Shown: positions 24,846 to 33,016 of the stretch, piece after piece
Position numbering within the stretch: the stretch's first letter is position 1
Layout of the letters: each line of letters begins with the position of its first letter
Assembly: GCA_034932745.1 (NCBI GenBank)
Contig: JAYFOJ010000001.1
Span: 124,001 to 188,000, forward strand
Direction of reading: 5' to 3'
DNA length: 64,000 bases
DNA from: JBAYST01 sp034932745
GTDB taxonomy: Bacteria > Bacillota_I > Bacilli_A > RFN20 > CAG-826
Notes under the pieces: model-generated
What the model saw: only the letters and a program-made list of their open reading frames with translations
Database searches by the model: none
Told to the model about the DNA's origin: nothing
Translations under genes and position numbers: made by a program

Positions 24846-26222
24846 TTATCCAATTAAGAAGTCTTCTTCGACATATTGGAAATGGTATTTTTCTTTAACG
24901 TCCAAATTTCTTTGGAAAATCTGCATGAACGAAATTGGACCTAAACGTCCAATAAACATCAGGACGCATAATGTAATTTTACTACCAACACTTAAATATG
25001 GGGTAATACCAGTCGATACACCGACTGTACCAAATGCAGAGAAAACTTCATAAATTAAGCTTTGTCTCTCATCTAACATTGGATTATTTGATTCAAATCC
25101 TGAGACGATTAAATATGCGCCTAAAATGATAAAAATAGCGGTGAATACAAGTGACATTGCCTTGATCACCATTCCATTAGAATAATAGCGTTTAAAAGCA
25201 ACGATTTTTCTTCCTCTAAAGTACGCAAACATCGCCAAGATAATCATAAAGAAAGTTGTGGTTTTAACGCCACCAGCCGTGCTTAATGGAGAACCACCAA
25301 TAAACATTAATATACAAGATATTACTTTGCCGGCAACGCTTAAATTAGCTTGATCATAGGTTGAAAATCCAGCCGTTCTAAGAGTGATGCTTTGAAAGAA
25401 TGCTTGTAGGACATCCATTCTATTAGTAGCCTTCGTTCCCTCAGTAAGCATAAACAAAGCCGCGCCACCAAAAATCAAGACAAAAGTCGTAAGTAGAACA
25501 ATCTTCGTAAACGCTCTCCACTGACTTGGTTTTCTAAAGTGGAATACATCGATGACGGTCAAGAACGAAATGCCTCCTAAAACAATTAGTAACATTGTCG
25601 CAATGCATAAGTAGACATATGACCATTGCGGTAATGAGGAAATTATTCCTGAGTTTCCCAATACAAGAGATGTGGTTCCGAATACGTCGAATCCAGCATT
25701 ATTAAACGCTGAAACGGAGTGGAAAACAGAGAACCACAACGAGTGTTGAATATCAGTTACTTGTAAGAAGACTGGTAAAAGCAATGCTGAGCCGATTATT
25801 TCAAATGAAAAAGATATAAGGATTATCTTGCGGACAAAGATAACTAAATCAGACATCGAAGCGGATCCTACTGCTTGGGATAAAAGATAGCGATCTTTGA
25901 ACTGTAATTTTCTTCTAAATAGCGTGATTATAAAAGCTAAAATGGTCATAAAACCTAGACCACCAATTTGTATGCAAATAAGAACTATAATTTGACCAAA
26001 AAAGGTTAAGTCCCCTGATAAACCACCTGGATAAACTGACAATCCAGTCACACAAGTCGCACTAACGGCAGTAAATAAAGCATCGACAAAATTACCCCAT
26101 TGTCCATTAGATCTTGATAGTGGAGTAAATAATAAAAAGGCACCTAAAAAGATAACCAGTAAAAAGCTGAGAATTACCAGTAGAAATGGAGACACACCAA
26201 CGCTCTTTTTATTTGTTTTCAT
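24846..26222 (-). CDS. ktrB: Potassium uptake channel subunit KtrB/TrkH type
   Basis: A 458-residue membrane protein with the repeated M1-P-M2 units of the TrkH/KtrB family. Selectivity-loop regions are visible as TCVTGLSVYPGG, AFNNAGFDVFG, LRTAGFSTYD and FGTVGVSTGI. It is first in the ktrB-ktrA transcript. The K+ (and Na+)-coupled uptake system serves turgor and pH control. Confidence 0.93.
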   Translation of the reverse strand: MKTNKKSVGVSPFLLVILSFLLVIFLGAFLLFTPLSRSNGQWGNFVDALFTAVSATCVTGLSVYPGGLSGDLTFFGQIIVLICIQIGGLGFMTILAFIITLFRRKLQFKDRYLLSQAVGSASMSDLVIFVRKIILISFSFEIIGSALLLPVFLQVTDIQHSLWFSVFHSVSAFNNAGFDVFGTTSLVLGNSGIISSLPQWSYVYLCIATMLLIVLGGISFLTVIDVFHFRKPSQWRAFTKIVLLTTFVLIFGGAALFMLTEGTKATNRMDVLQAFFQSITLRTAGFSTYDQANLSVAGKVISCILMFIGGSPLSTAGGVKTTTFFMIILAMFAYFRGRKIVAFKRYYSNGMVIKAMSLVFTAIFIILGAYLIVSGFESNNPMLDERQSLIYEVFSAFGTVGVSTGITPYLSVGSKITLCVLMFIGRLGPISFMQIFQRNLDVKEKYHFQYVEEDFLIG

Positions 26223-26261
26223 AATCGATTTTCCAAATTTTTGATAAATCTTGACTGAAAT

Positions 26262-26290
26262 ATTATATTCTTAGTCGTGTCAAATATCAA
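26262..26290 (-). promoter_or_regulatory. Promoter of ktrB-ktrA
   Basis: On the minus strand: -35 TTGATA (26285-26290), spacer of exactly 17, -10 TATAAT (26262-26267). Predicted start near 26255, about 33 bases before the ktrB ATG. The leader is too short for a c-di-AMP riboswitch. Confidence 0.75.
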
Positions 26291-26434
26291 ATTAACATGT
26301 TAATTTGTTTAAAAATATCATTTGTCAAAAAGTGGCGTTTTGCAAAGTTTTTGATATTTGTAAACGCCTACCGAAATGGTGTTTTTAGACTCCAACAAAC
26401 ACATCTTATCATAGATACATATTGAAAAAAATTC

Positions 26435-26464
26435 TTGCTTGCCTGTGTGCGCATTTGGTATGAT
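26435..26464 (+). promoter_or_regulatory. Promoter of the rplK operon
   Basis: -35 TTGCTT (26435-26440), spacer of 18, extended -10 TGGTATGAT ending at 26464. Predicted start near 26471. The segment 26291-26434 between the two divergent promoters is AT-rich with nothing else recognised. Confidence 0.65.
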
Positions 26465-26470
26465 ATACAA

Positions 26471-26591
26471 GCATGTTGCCTTTACGCGTTATGAGAGAGC
26501 GTGTATACGTGCAACGAGCATCTAGTTCGTGGTAGAGCGTGTGATTCGCTCATCCCCCACGACACTGACACTGAATATAGGAGGTAGTCAC
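26471..26591 (+). promoter_or_regulatory. Structured leader of rplK-rplA, candidate L1 target
   Basis: A leader of about 120 bases with two hairpins. The first pairs GTTGC (26475-26479) with GCAAC (26511-26515), with inner ACGC/GCGT. The second pairs TCGTGG (26527-26532) with CCACGA (26557-26562), then GAGCG (26535-26539) with CGCTC (26547-26551), across an uneven internal loop (2 against 5 bases). In many bacteria ribosomal protein L1 represses this operon by binding the leader; whether this structure is the L1 site is inference. Confidence 0.45.
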
Positions 26592-26999
26592 GTGAAAAAA
26601 ATCGCTAAAGTCGTGAAGATGGAACTTCCTGGTGGAGACGCAAAACCAGGACCAAAACTCGCATCTGCCGGCGTCGTTATGCCAAAATTCTGTACGGATT
26701 TTAATGCTAAGACAGCCGATAGACGTGGTGAAGTTGTTCCAGTTATCATCACGGCCTATGAAGACAAAACATTTGAGTTTGTCATCAAGACCGCACCAGT
26801 AGCAGGTCTATTACTAAAAGCCGCTGGAATTCAAAAAGGTTCATCCAATTCAAAAACAATCGTTGGTCACATTTCGAAAGCTGAACTTCGCAAAATCGCA
26901 GAATACAAGATGCCAGATCTTAACTGCAACGATGTCGAAGCCGCTATGAAAGTTGTCGCTGGCTCTGCCCGTAATATGGGTATTGCCATTGATGAGTAA
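26592..26999 (+). CDS. rplK: 50S ribosomal protein L11
   Basis: A 135-residue protein. The start is GTG 26592 behind AGGAGG. It has the N-terminal domain GGDAKPGPKLASAGV, then the PVAGLLLKAAG segment and the C-terminal RNA-binding domain ending ARNMGIAID. Slightly shorter than the usual 141 residues. L11 forms the GTPase-associated centre with L10 and L12, whose genes follow. Confidence 0.95.
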   Translation: MKKIAKVVKMELPGGDAKPGPKLASAGVVMPKFCTDFNAKTADRRGEVVPVIITAYEDKTFEFVIKTAPVAGLLLKAAGIQKGSSNSKTIVGHISKAELRKIAEYKMPDLNCNDVEAAMKVVAGSARNMGIAIDE

Positions 27000-27009
27000 G
27001 GTATTAACT

Positions 27010-27693
27010 ATGAAAATTTCAAAAAAATACAAGAACGCTCTTGGATTAATTGAAGCCGAAAAGCTTTATACAATTGAAGAAGCTTCTGAACTCATTAAAA
27101 AGACCTCAACAGTTAAATTCGATGCAACGATCGATCTATCAATGAAATTGAATGTAAACACCAAATTAGCTGAACAACAAATCAGAGGAACTCTCATCCT
27201 TCCAAACGGAAATGGTAAAACCAAAAAGGTCTTAGCCATTACTGATAGAACTGAAGAAGCTAAGGCTGCCGGAGCGGATTTTGCCGGTGGTAAGGAACTA
27301 TTAGAAAAAATCCAAAAAGAAAACTGGTTTGATTTCGATGTCATCGTCGCCACACCTAATATGATGGGTGAATTAGGCAAGATGGGTCGTGTCTTAGGAC
27401 CAAAAGGCTTGATGCCAAACCCAAAGACAGGAACCGTTTCAAATGACATTGCAAAGGCTGTTACCGAAATTAAAGGCGGTAAAGTCGAGTATCGCAGCGA
27501 TAAAGAGGGCAATATGCACGTTTCTATCGCTCGTGTCTCATTTGAACCAAAGAAGATTGCTGAAAACTTGCATGCAATTTGTGAGACTATCGTCAAGGCT
27601 CGTCCTTCGACTGTTAAAGGCAACTTCATTACTAACGCTGTCATCCATACGACCATGGGTCCAGCTATCAAGATTACATTCGAAGGTCGATAA
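27010..27693 (+). CDS. rplA: 50S ribosomal protein L1
   Basis: A 227-residue protein. Start at 27010 behind TAAGG; an upstream in-frame codon at 26953 lies inside rplK and is rejected. It shows the L1 hallmarks DATIDLSMKLNV, GTLILPNGNGKTKKV, MGRVLGPKGLMPNPKTGTV and FITNAVIHTTMGPAIKI. It forms the L1 stalk and, in most bacteria, represses its own operon. Confidence 0.96.
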   Translation: MKISKKYKNALGLIEAEKLYTIEEASELIKKTSTVKFDATIDLSMKLNVNTKLAEQQIRGTLILPNGNGKTKKVLAITDRTEEAKAAGADFAGGKELLEKIQKENWFDFDVIVATPNMMGELGKMGRVLGPKGLMPNPKTGTVSNDIAKAVTEIKGGKVEYRSDKEGNMHVSIARVSFEPKKIAENLHAICETIVKARPSTVKGNFITNAVIHTTMGPAIKITFEGR

Positions 27694-27699
27694 AACAAA

Positions 27700-27815
27700 G
27701 ATTTCAATATACCTAAGACAGTAACCGTTCGTGTAGAACTTAATCAGTTACCGAGGCAAGAAATAAATAAGATTCTTCCTCTTACTATGTAAGATTCAAT
27801 GTATATTGGAGCCTC
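27700..27815 (+). ncRNA. Ribosomal protein L10 leader
   Basis: This lies just before rplJ, where the L10 leader is found in Firmicutes. A long-range stem pairs CAATATAC (27705-27712) with GTATATTG (27801-27808). Inside are GTAAC/GTTAC (27721/27747) and a hairpin CTTAC-TAT-GTAAG (27781-27793). The bases CTAAGACAG and CCGAGGCAAG correspond to conserved parts of the L10-L12 binding site. The L10(L12)4 complex binds it and represses rplJL translation or read-through. Confidence 0.75.
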
Positions 27816-27848
27816 AAACAAAATTTTAAAGAAAAAGGAGGTAGAACT

Positions 27849-28331
27849 GTGAATCAAGAAAAACTCAAAGCAAAACAAGAAGTAGTTGATACTTTAGCCA
27901 AAGCCATCTCTGAACACAATGCGACTATCGTAGTCGAATATCGTGGTCTCACCGTGGCTGATATCCACGGCCTAAGAAAGACTCTTCGCGAGAATAATGC
28001 CACGCTTGGTGTCTACAAGAATTCTTTAGTTGCACGCGCTGCCAATCAAATCGGCAAAGGCGAGTTAGCTGAAATTCTCGAAGGGCCAAACGCAATTATC
28101 TTTTCAAAAGATGTTATCAGTGGACCAAAAATTCTCACAAAGTTTGCGAAACTTAATGAGCACCTCGTCTTAAAGGGTGGCTTAGTCGAAGGTCAAGTCG
28201 TCAATGGCGACAAGATTAAAGAACTAGCTTACTTACCAGGACGCGAGGGATTGATCTCAATGTTCTTATCGTGCTTACAAGCACCTGTTCGTAACTTCGC
28301 TTGCGCTGTCAAGGCTGTTGCGGAAAAGTAA
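27849..28331 (+). CDS. rplJ: 50S ribosomal protein L10
   Basis: A 160-residue protein with GTG start behind AAAGGAGG. The rRNA-binding N-terminal domain has VVEYRGLTVADIHGLRKTLR and VYKNSLVARA; the C-terminal helix that carries L12 dimers follows. The preceding leader is its predicted autoregulatory target. Confidence 0.95.
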   Translation: MNQEKLKAKQEVVDTLAKAISEHNATIVVEYRGLTVADIHGLRKTLRENNATLGVYKNSLVARAANQIGKGELAEILEGPNAIIFSKDVISGPKILTKFAKLNEHLVLKGGLVEGQVVNGDKIKELAYLPGREGLISMFLSCLQAPVRNFACAVKAVAEK

Positions 28332-28353
28332 TGCCAATTAGGAGGAAAATAAA

Positions 28354-28731
28354 ATGGCAAAGTTAACAAATGTAGAAATTATCGCGGCTTTAAAAGAAAT
28401 GACCGTGGTAGAACTAAATGATCTAGTAAAGGCTGTTGAAGCAGAATTCGGCGTTACCGCTGCTGCTCCAGTTGCTGGTGGCGCTGCACACGTCGAAGAA
28501 GAAGTCGCTGCTAAGGGACCAAGTGAAGTTTCACTTATTCTCAAGGCTTGCGGACCACAAAAGGTTGCAGTTATTAAGGCCGTCCAAGCTATCACTGGCT
28601 TAGGCTTAATGGATGCTAAGAAATTAGTTGATGCTGCTCCATCCCCAATTAAAGAACACATTTCACCAGTCGAAGCTGAAGAACACAAGAAAGTGCTCGT
28701 CGCTGCCGGCGCTGAAGTCGAAATTAAATAA
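28354..28731 (+). CDS. rplL: 50S ribosomal protein L7/L12
   Basis: A 125-residue acidic protein. The N-terminal dimerisation helices (EIIAALKEMTVVELNDLVKA), an Ala/Gly hinge and the C-terminal domain (KVAVIKAVQAITGLGLMDAK, then VDAAPSPIKE) that recruits translation factors are all present. It starts behind AGGAGG, 22 bases after rplJ. Confidence 0.97.
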   Translation: MAKLTNVEIIAALKEMTVVELNDLVKAVEAEFGVTAAAPVAGGAAHVEEEVAAKGPSEVSLILKACGPQKVAVIKAVQAITGLGLMDAKKLVDAAPSPIKEHISPVEAEEHKKVLVAAGAEVEIK

Positions 28732-28778
28732 GTTAGTTACTTGTTAATTTCATAACTCGTAAATACTCAAGGTAACAA

Positions 28779-29387
28779 ATGTCTCATTATTTTGAAAACG
28801 ATAATACACTTGCGTCGTGTGAAAGGGAGATTCGATTCGACCTTTTTGAGAAACATTTATCATTTTTGAGTGACAACGGAGTTTTTTCTAAAAAACAAAT
28901 CGATGAAGGGACGCGAATCTTTCTTAAGACCATCGTCCCTCTCGATTTAGGCAAGAAGGTGCTTGATTTAGGTGCTGGTTATGGAGCAATAGGGCTAACC
29001 TTAGCCACATTTAAACAAGATACAAGACTTACTCTTGCCGATATCAATTTGCGCGCGGTCGCATTGTGCGCTCATAACGCAATAAGATTAGGGTTAGCAG
29101 ATCGGGTCACCTGCCTTCAAAGTGACATCTATTCAAATATTGAAGGATCATTTGATTCAATTGTAATTAATCCGCCGATTAGAGCAGGTAAAGAAGTTAC
29201 CTATGCTATGTATAAAGGCGCGAAAAAATACTTAATTGATGGCGGTTCACTTTATATCGTCATAAGGAAAGCTCAAGGCGCAGAAAGTGCTTCTAAATAC
29301 ATCGAAAGCGTATTTGGAAACATTGCTCTACTTAAAAGGTCTCGTGGGTACTATGTCCTAAAAGCGATCAAAAGTAACAGTAGATAA
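28779..29387 (+). CDS. Class I SAM-dependent methyltransferase, RsmC-like
   Basis: A 202-residue methyltransferase. The SAM loop is VLDLGAGYGAIGL near residue 65, with LADINLRAV for the ribose, and the catalytic NPP motif in VINPPIRAG near residue 130. It resembles the C-terminal half of RsmC (16S rRNA G1207 N2-methyltransferase). A homologue (YbxB) lies at the same place, between rplL and rpoB, in Bacillus. The rRNA target is inferred. Confidence 0.85.
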   Translation: MSHYFENDNTLASCEREIRFDLFEKHLSFLSDNGVFSKKQIDEGTRIFLKTIVPLDLGKKVLDLGAGYGAIGLTLATFKQDTRLTLADINLRAVALCAHNAIRLGLADRVTCLQSDIYSNIEGSFDSIVINPPIRAGKEVTYAMYKGAKKYLIDGGSLYIVIRKAQGAESASKYIESVFGNIALLKRSRGYYVLKAIKSNSR

Positions 29388-29408
29388 ATAGATCAAAGGA
29401 GCCATTAC

Positions 29409-32400
29409 ATGACAAGAGATATTGCCAAATTAAAGAAACTCAACAATGACAGAGTAGATTTTAGTAAGATTTCGGGAACTTTACCGCTTCCAAATCTTGT
29501 CGAGATTCAGACAAAATCATATGAAGAGTTCAAAAGCAAAGGCTTAGACGAAGTCTTTAAGGAAGTATTCCCAATCGTCAATTATTCCGGTACTCTTTCA
29601 ATCGACTATGTCAAAGTCGAATTCGGCGAACCGAAGCATTCGTTCCTCGAGTGCAAAGCTCGCGACTTAACCTATAGCGTTCCGTTAAATGTGACGCTTA
29701 GATTAACCCGTAAAGAGACAGGTGAAATTCAAGAATCTAAAGTTTATATGGGCGAACTCCCGCTTATGACTAGTTCTGGAACATTCATCGTCAATGGTGC
29801 GGAAAGAGTTATCGTTTCTCAATTAGTTCGCTCTCCTGGTGCTTATATGTCCAAAATCATGGATAAATCAGGAAAATATATATACGAAGGCGATTTGATT
29901 CCAGGCCGTGGAACATGGTTTGAATTTGAATCCGACCAAAAAGACATTCTCAATGTTCGCATCGACCGTCAAAGAAAGATGAACGCTGGAACATTGTTAA
30001 AAGCGATCGGTTTAGAAAGTGCAGATGACATCTTGTCACTTTTTGGAGATCGTCATAACTTGCGATTGACGCTTGAAAAGAACGAGGATATCAAAAACGC
30101 CGAAGGCGCTTTAATCGATATCTTCCGCAAACTAAAACCAGGCGAACCAGTTACTAGAGATGGAACAATTAACTTCCTCTATCAAAAATTCTTCGATGAG
30201 AAGCGTTATGATTTAGGACGTGCTGGAAGACATAAGTTTGCCATGAAATTAGGCATCTACAATCGTCTTTCAAATCATATTCTCGCTGAAAACCTTGTTT
30301 CGAGCGATGGAGAAGTGAGATTTAAAAAAGGCACTCTTCTCACCGAACAAGATGTCGAGAAATTAAAGGATGAGGAGTTCTTTGAAAAGGGCGCTCATAC
30401 TAAAAAACTAAAGATTAATACTAACCTTGATGAACACGGCCTAGTCAATATCGTTAAAGTTTATGCTAATGATAAGAAAGAGGTTGTGACTAATGTTATT
30501 GGTACCGATTTGAATTTGACAATCAAACGCGTAACAATTAGCGACATCATCGCAGTTTTCTCTTACTTTATGAATATCATGGATGGAATCGGTTCAACCG
30601 ATGATATCGACCACCTCGGAAACCGTCGTGTTCGTTGCGTTGGTGAACTTATTCAAAATCAATTCCGTGTTGGTTTGAGCAAGATGAGCAAAGCTGTTCA
30701 ACAAAAGATGTCGATTTCTGATGCTGAAGAAAGCACTCCAAAGAAATTGATCAACATCCGTCCATTAACAGCTAGTATTCGTGAATTCTTTGCAAGTTCA
30801 CAACTTTCACAATTCATGGATCAAACCAACCCACTTGCCGAACTTACAAACAAGAGACGTCTTTCCGCTCTTGGACCTGGCGGTCTAACTAGAGACCGCG
30901 CTTCGACCGAAGTTCGTGACGTTCACGTTTCACATTACGGACGTATTTGTCCAATTGAAACTCCAGAAGGTCAAAACATTGGTCTTATCAACAACCTTGC
31001 TACATATGCGAAGATCAATCCATATGGCTTTATTGAAACCCCATATCGCCGTGTCGAACATAAATTGGTCGGTGGAGTCGACAAAGCTTTCGTTCTCGAT
31101 GGAGAAGACAATACCGAATATCTCGATGCTTCACGTGAATGGGACTACATTATTGCAGAAGCAAATATCAATCTTGGCCCAGATGGCGAAATCCTCGACG
31201 AAAACGTCGTTGCACGTCATCGCGGTGAAAATATCGTTGCGAAAAAAGAGAATGTTGATTTTATCGACGTTTCTCCAAAACAAATCGTTTCGATTGCCGC
31301 TGCTTGTATTCCGTTCCTCGAAAACGATGATACAACCCGTGCTTTGATGGGTGCTAACATGCAACGTCAGGCTCTTCCACTTTTAAAACCACACGCTCCA
31401 TTTGTGGGTACTGGATTAGAGCATCAAATCGCCCGCGACTCTGGTTTAGCGGTCGTCGCTATTAATGATGGCGAAGTCGTTTATACCGATGCTCGCGTTA
31501 TTAAAGTAAAGGAAAAGGGTTCAAAAGAACTCCGCGTTTATACTTTACAAAAATTCGAAAGAAGTAACCAAGGCACTTGCATTAATCAAAATCCAATCGT
31601 TGTAGTTGGACAAAAAATTGCAAAAGGCGATGTCATCGCCGATGGACCAGCCATGCAAAATGGTGATCTCGCTCTTGGACAAAATATTACAATCGCATTC
31701 ATGACTTGGAACGGATACAACTACGAAGACGCCGTCATCATGTCAGAAAAACTAGTTAAAGAAGATACATACACCTCAATTCACATTGAGAAATATGAAC
31801 TCGAATGTCGCGAAACTAAACTCGGTGACGAAGAAATCACAAGAGATATTCCAAACGTTGGCGAAGATAGTAAATCCTATCTAGACGAACGCGGAATTAT
31901 CGTTCCAGGCGCCGAAGTTAAAGAAGGCGATATTCTCGTTGGTAAAGTTACTCCAAAAGGACAAACAGAACCAACCCCAGAAGAAAAATTATTAATGGCA
32001 ATCTTTGCTGAAAAGACAAAAGAAGGTAAAGATGCTTCGTTACGCGTTCCACACGGTGGTGCAGGTATTGTCCTAGACGTTAAGATTTTCAAACGTTCCG
32101 AAGGCGCTGAACTTCCACCAGGAGTTAATGAAGTCGTCCGCGTTTATATCGTTCAAAAGAGAAAAATCTCTGAAGGCGATAAGATGTCAGGACGTCATGG
32201 TAATAAGGGTGTCATTTCGAAGATTCTTCCAATCGAAGATATGCCATTCTTACCAAACGGTACTCCAATCGATGTCATGTTAAATCCACTAGGCGTTCCA
32301 TCCCGTATGAATATCGGACAGATTCTCGAAGTTCACTTAGGTATGGCGCTTAAGAAATTAGGATACAAGCTCGCTACTCCAGTTTTCGATGGTATCACCA

Positions 32401-33002
32401 ATGATGAAATTTTCAAATTGATGAAAGATGCTGGAATGGCAGAAGACGGTAAGACTGTCTTATTCGACGGACGCACCGGTGAAAGATTCGACGAAAGAAT
32501 TACTGTCGGTGTTATGTACATGATTAAACTCGTGCACATGGTCGACGATAAACTACACGCTCGTGCGACAGGACCATATTCATTAGTCACTCAACAACCT
32601 TTAGGTGGTAAAGCCCAAAACGGTGGTCAGAGATTCGGTGAAATGGAAGTCTGGGCTCTTGAAGCCTATGGCGCCGCTCACGTCCTACAAGAAATTCTCA
32701 CCATTAAATCTGATGATAGAGTCGGCCGTCGTAAGACATACGAAGCTATTATCAAAGGTCGCGAAATTCCAAAATCAGGAATTCCAGAAGCCTTCAAGGT
32801 TTTAGTAAAAGAATTGCAAGCTCTCTCGATGAATGTCAAACTTCTCGATCAAGATGGCAATGAAATCGATATGGCCGCACTTGCAAAAGAAGCCGAAAAA
32901 GAAGAAAGAAAGATTAATTCTTCAATTCGCGCAATGACAGGCGAAACCGCTGTCGATGCAGAAGAAACTTCACTAGTGATTGACACTGGTGCAAAAGAGT
33001 AA
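29409..33002 (+). CDS. rpoB: DNA-directed RNA polymerase subunit beta
   Basis: A 1197-residue protein, the usual size for Firmicutes. The rifampicin region reads [20 protein letters not shown] with [16 protein letters not shown], i.e. the Ser/Asp/His region with Asn at the site that is His in E. coli H526. The catalytic-side blocks [14 protein letters not shown] and the C-terminal switch region [20 protein letters not shown] are intact. The start follows GGAG. Because Asn at that site is found in rifampicin-resistant Mollicutes, natural resistance is possible. Confidence 0.97.
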   Translation: [1197 protein letters not shown]

Positions 33003-33016
33003 GGGAGGTAAAGAAG

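Noticed and set aside
26223..26262. c-di-AMP riboswitch before ktrB
   Set aside because: The predicted leader is only about 33 bases long, too short for that RNA.
26953..27009. N-terminal extension of L1 into rplK
   Set aside because: The extra residues are a shadow of the rplK end; L1 proteins start at the MKISKKYK-type segment and a TAAGG site precedes 27010.
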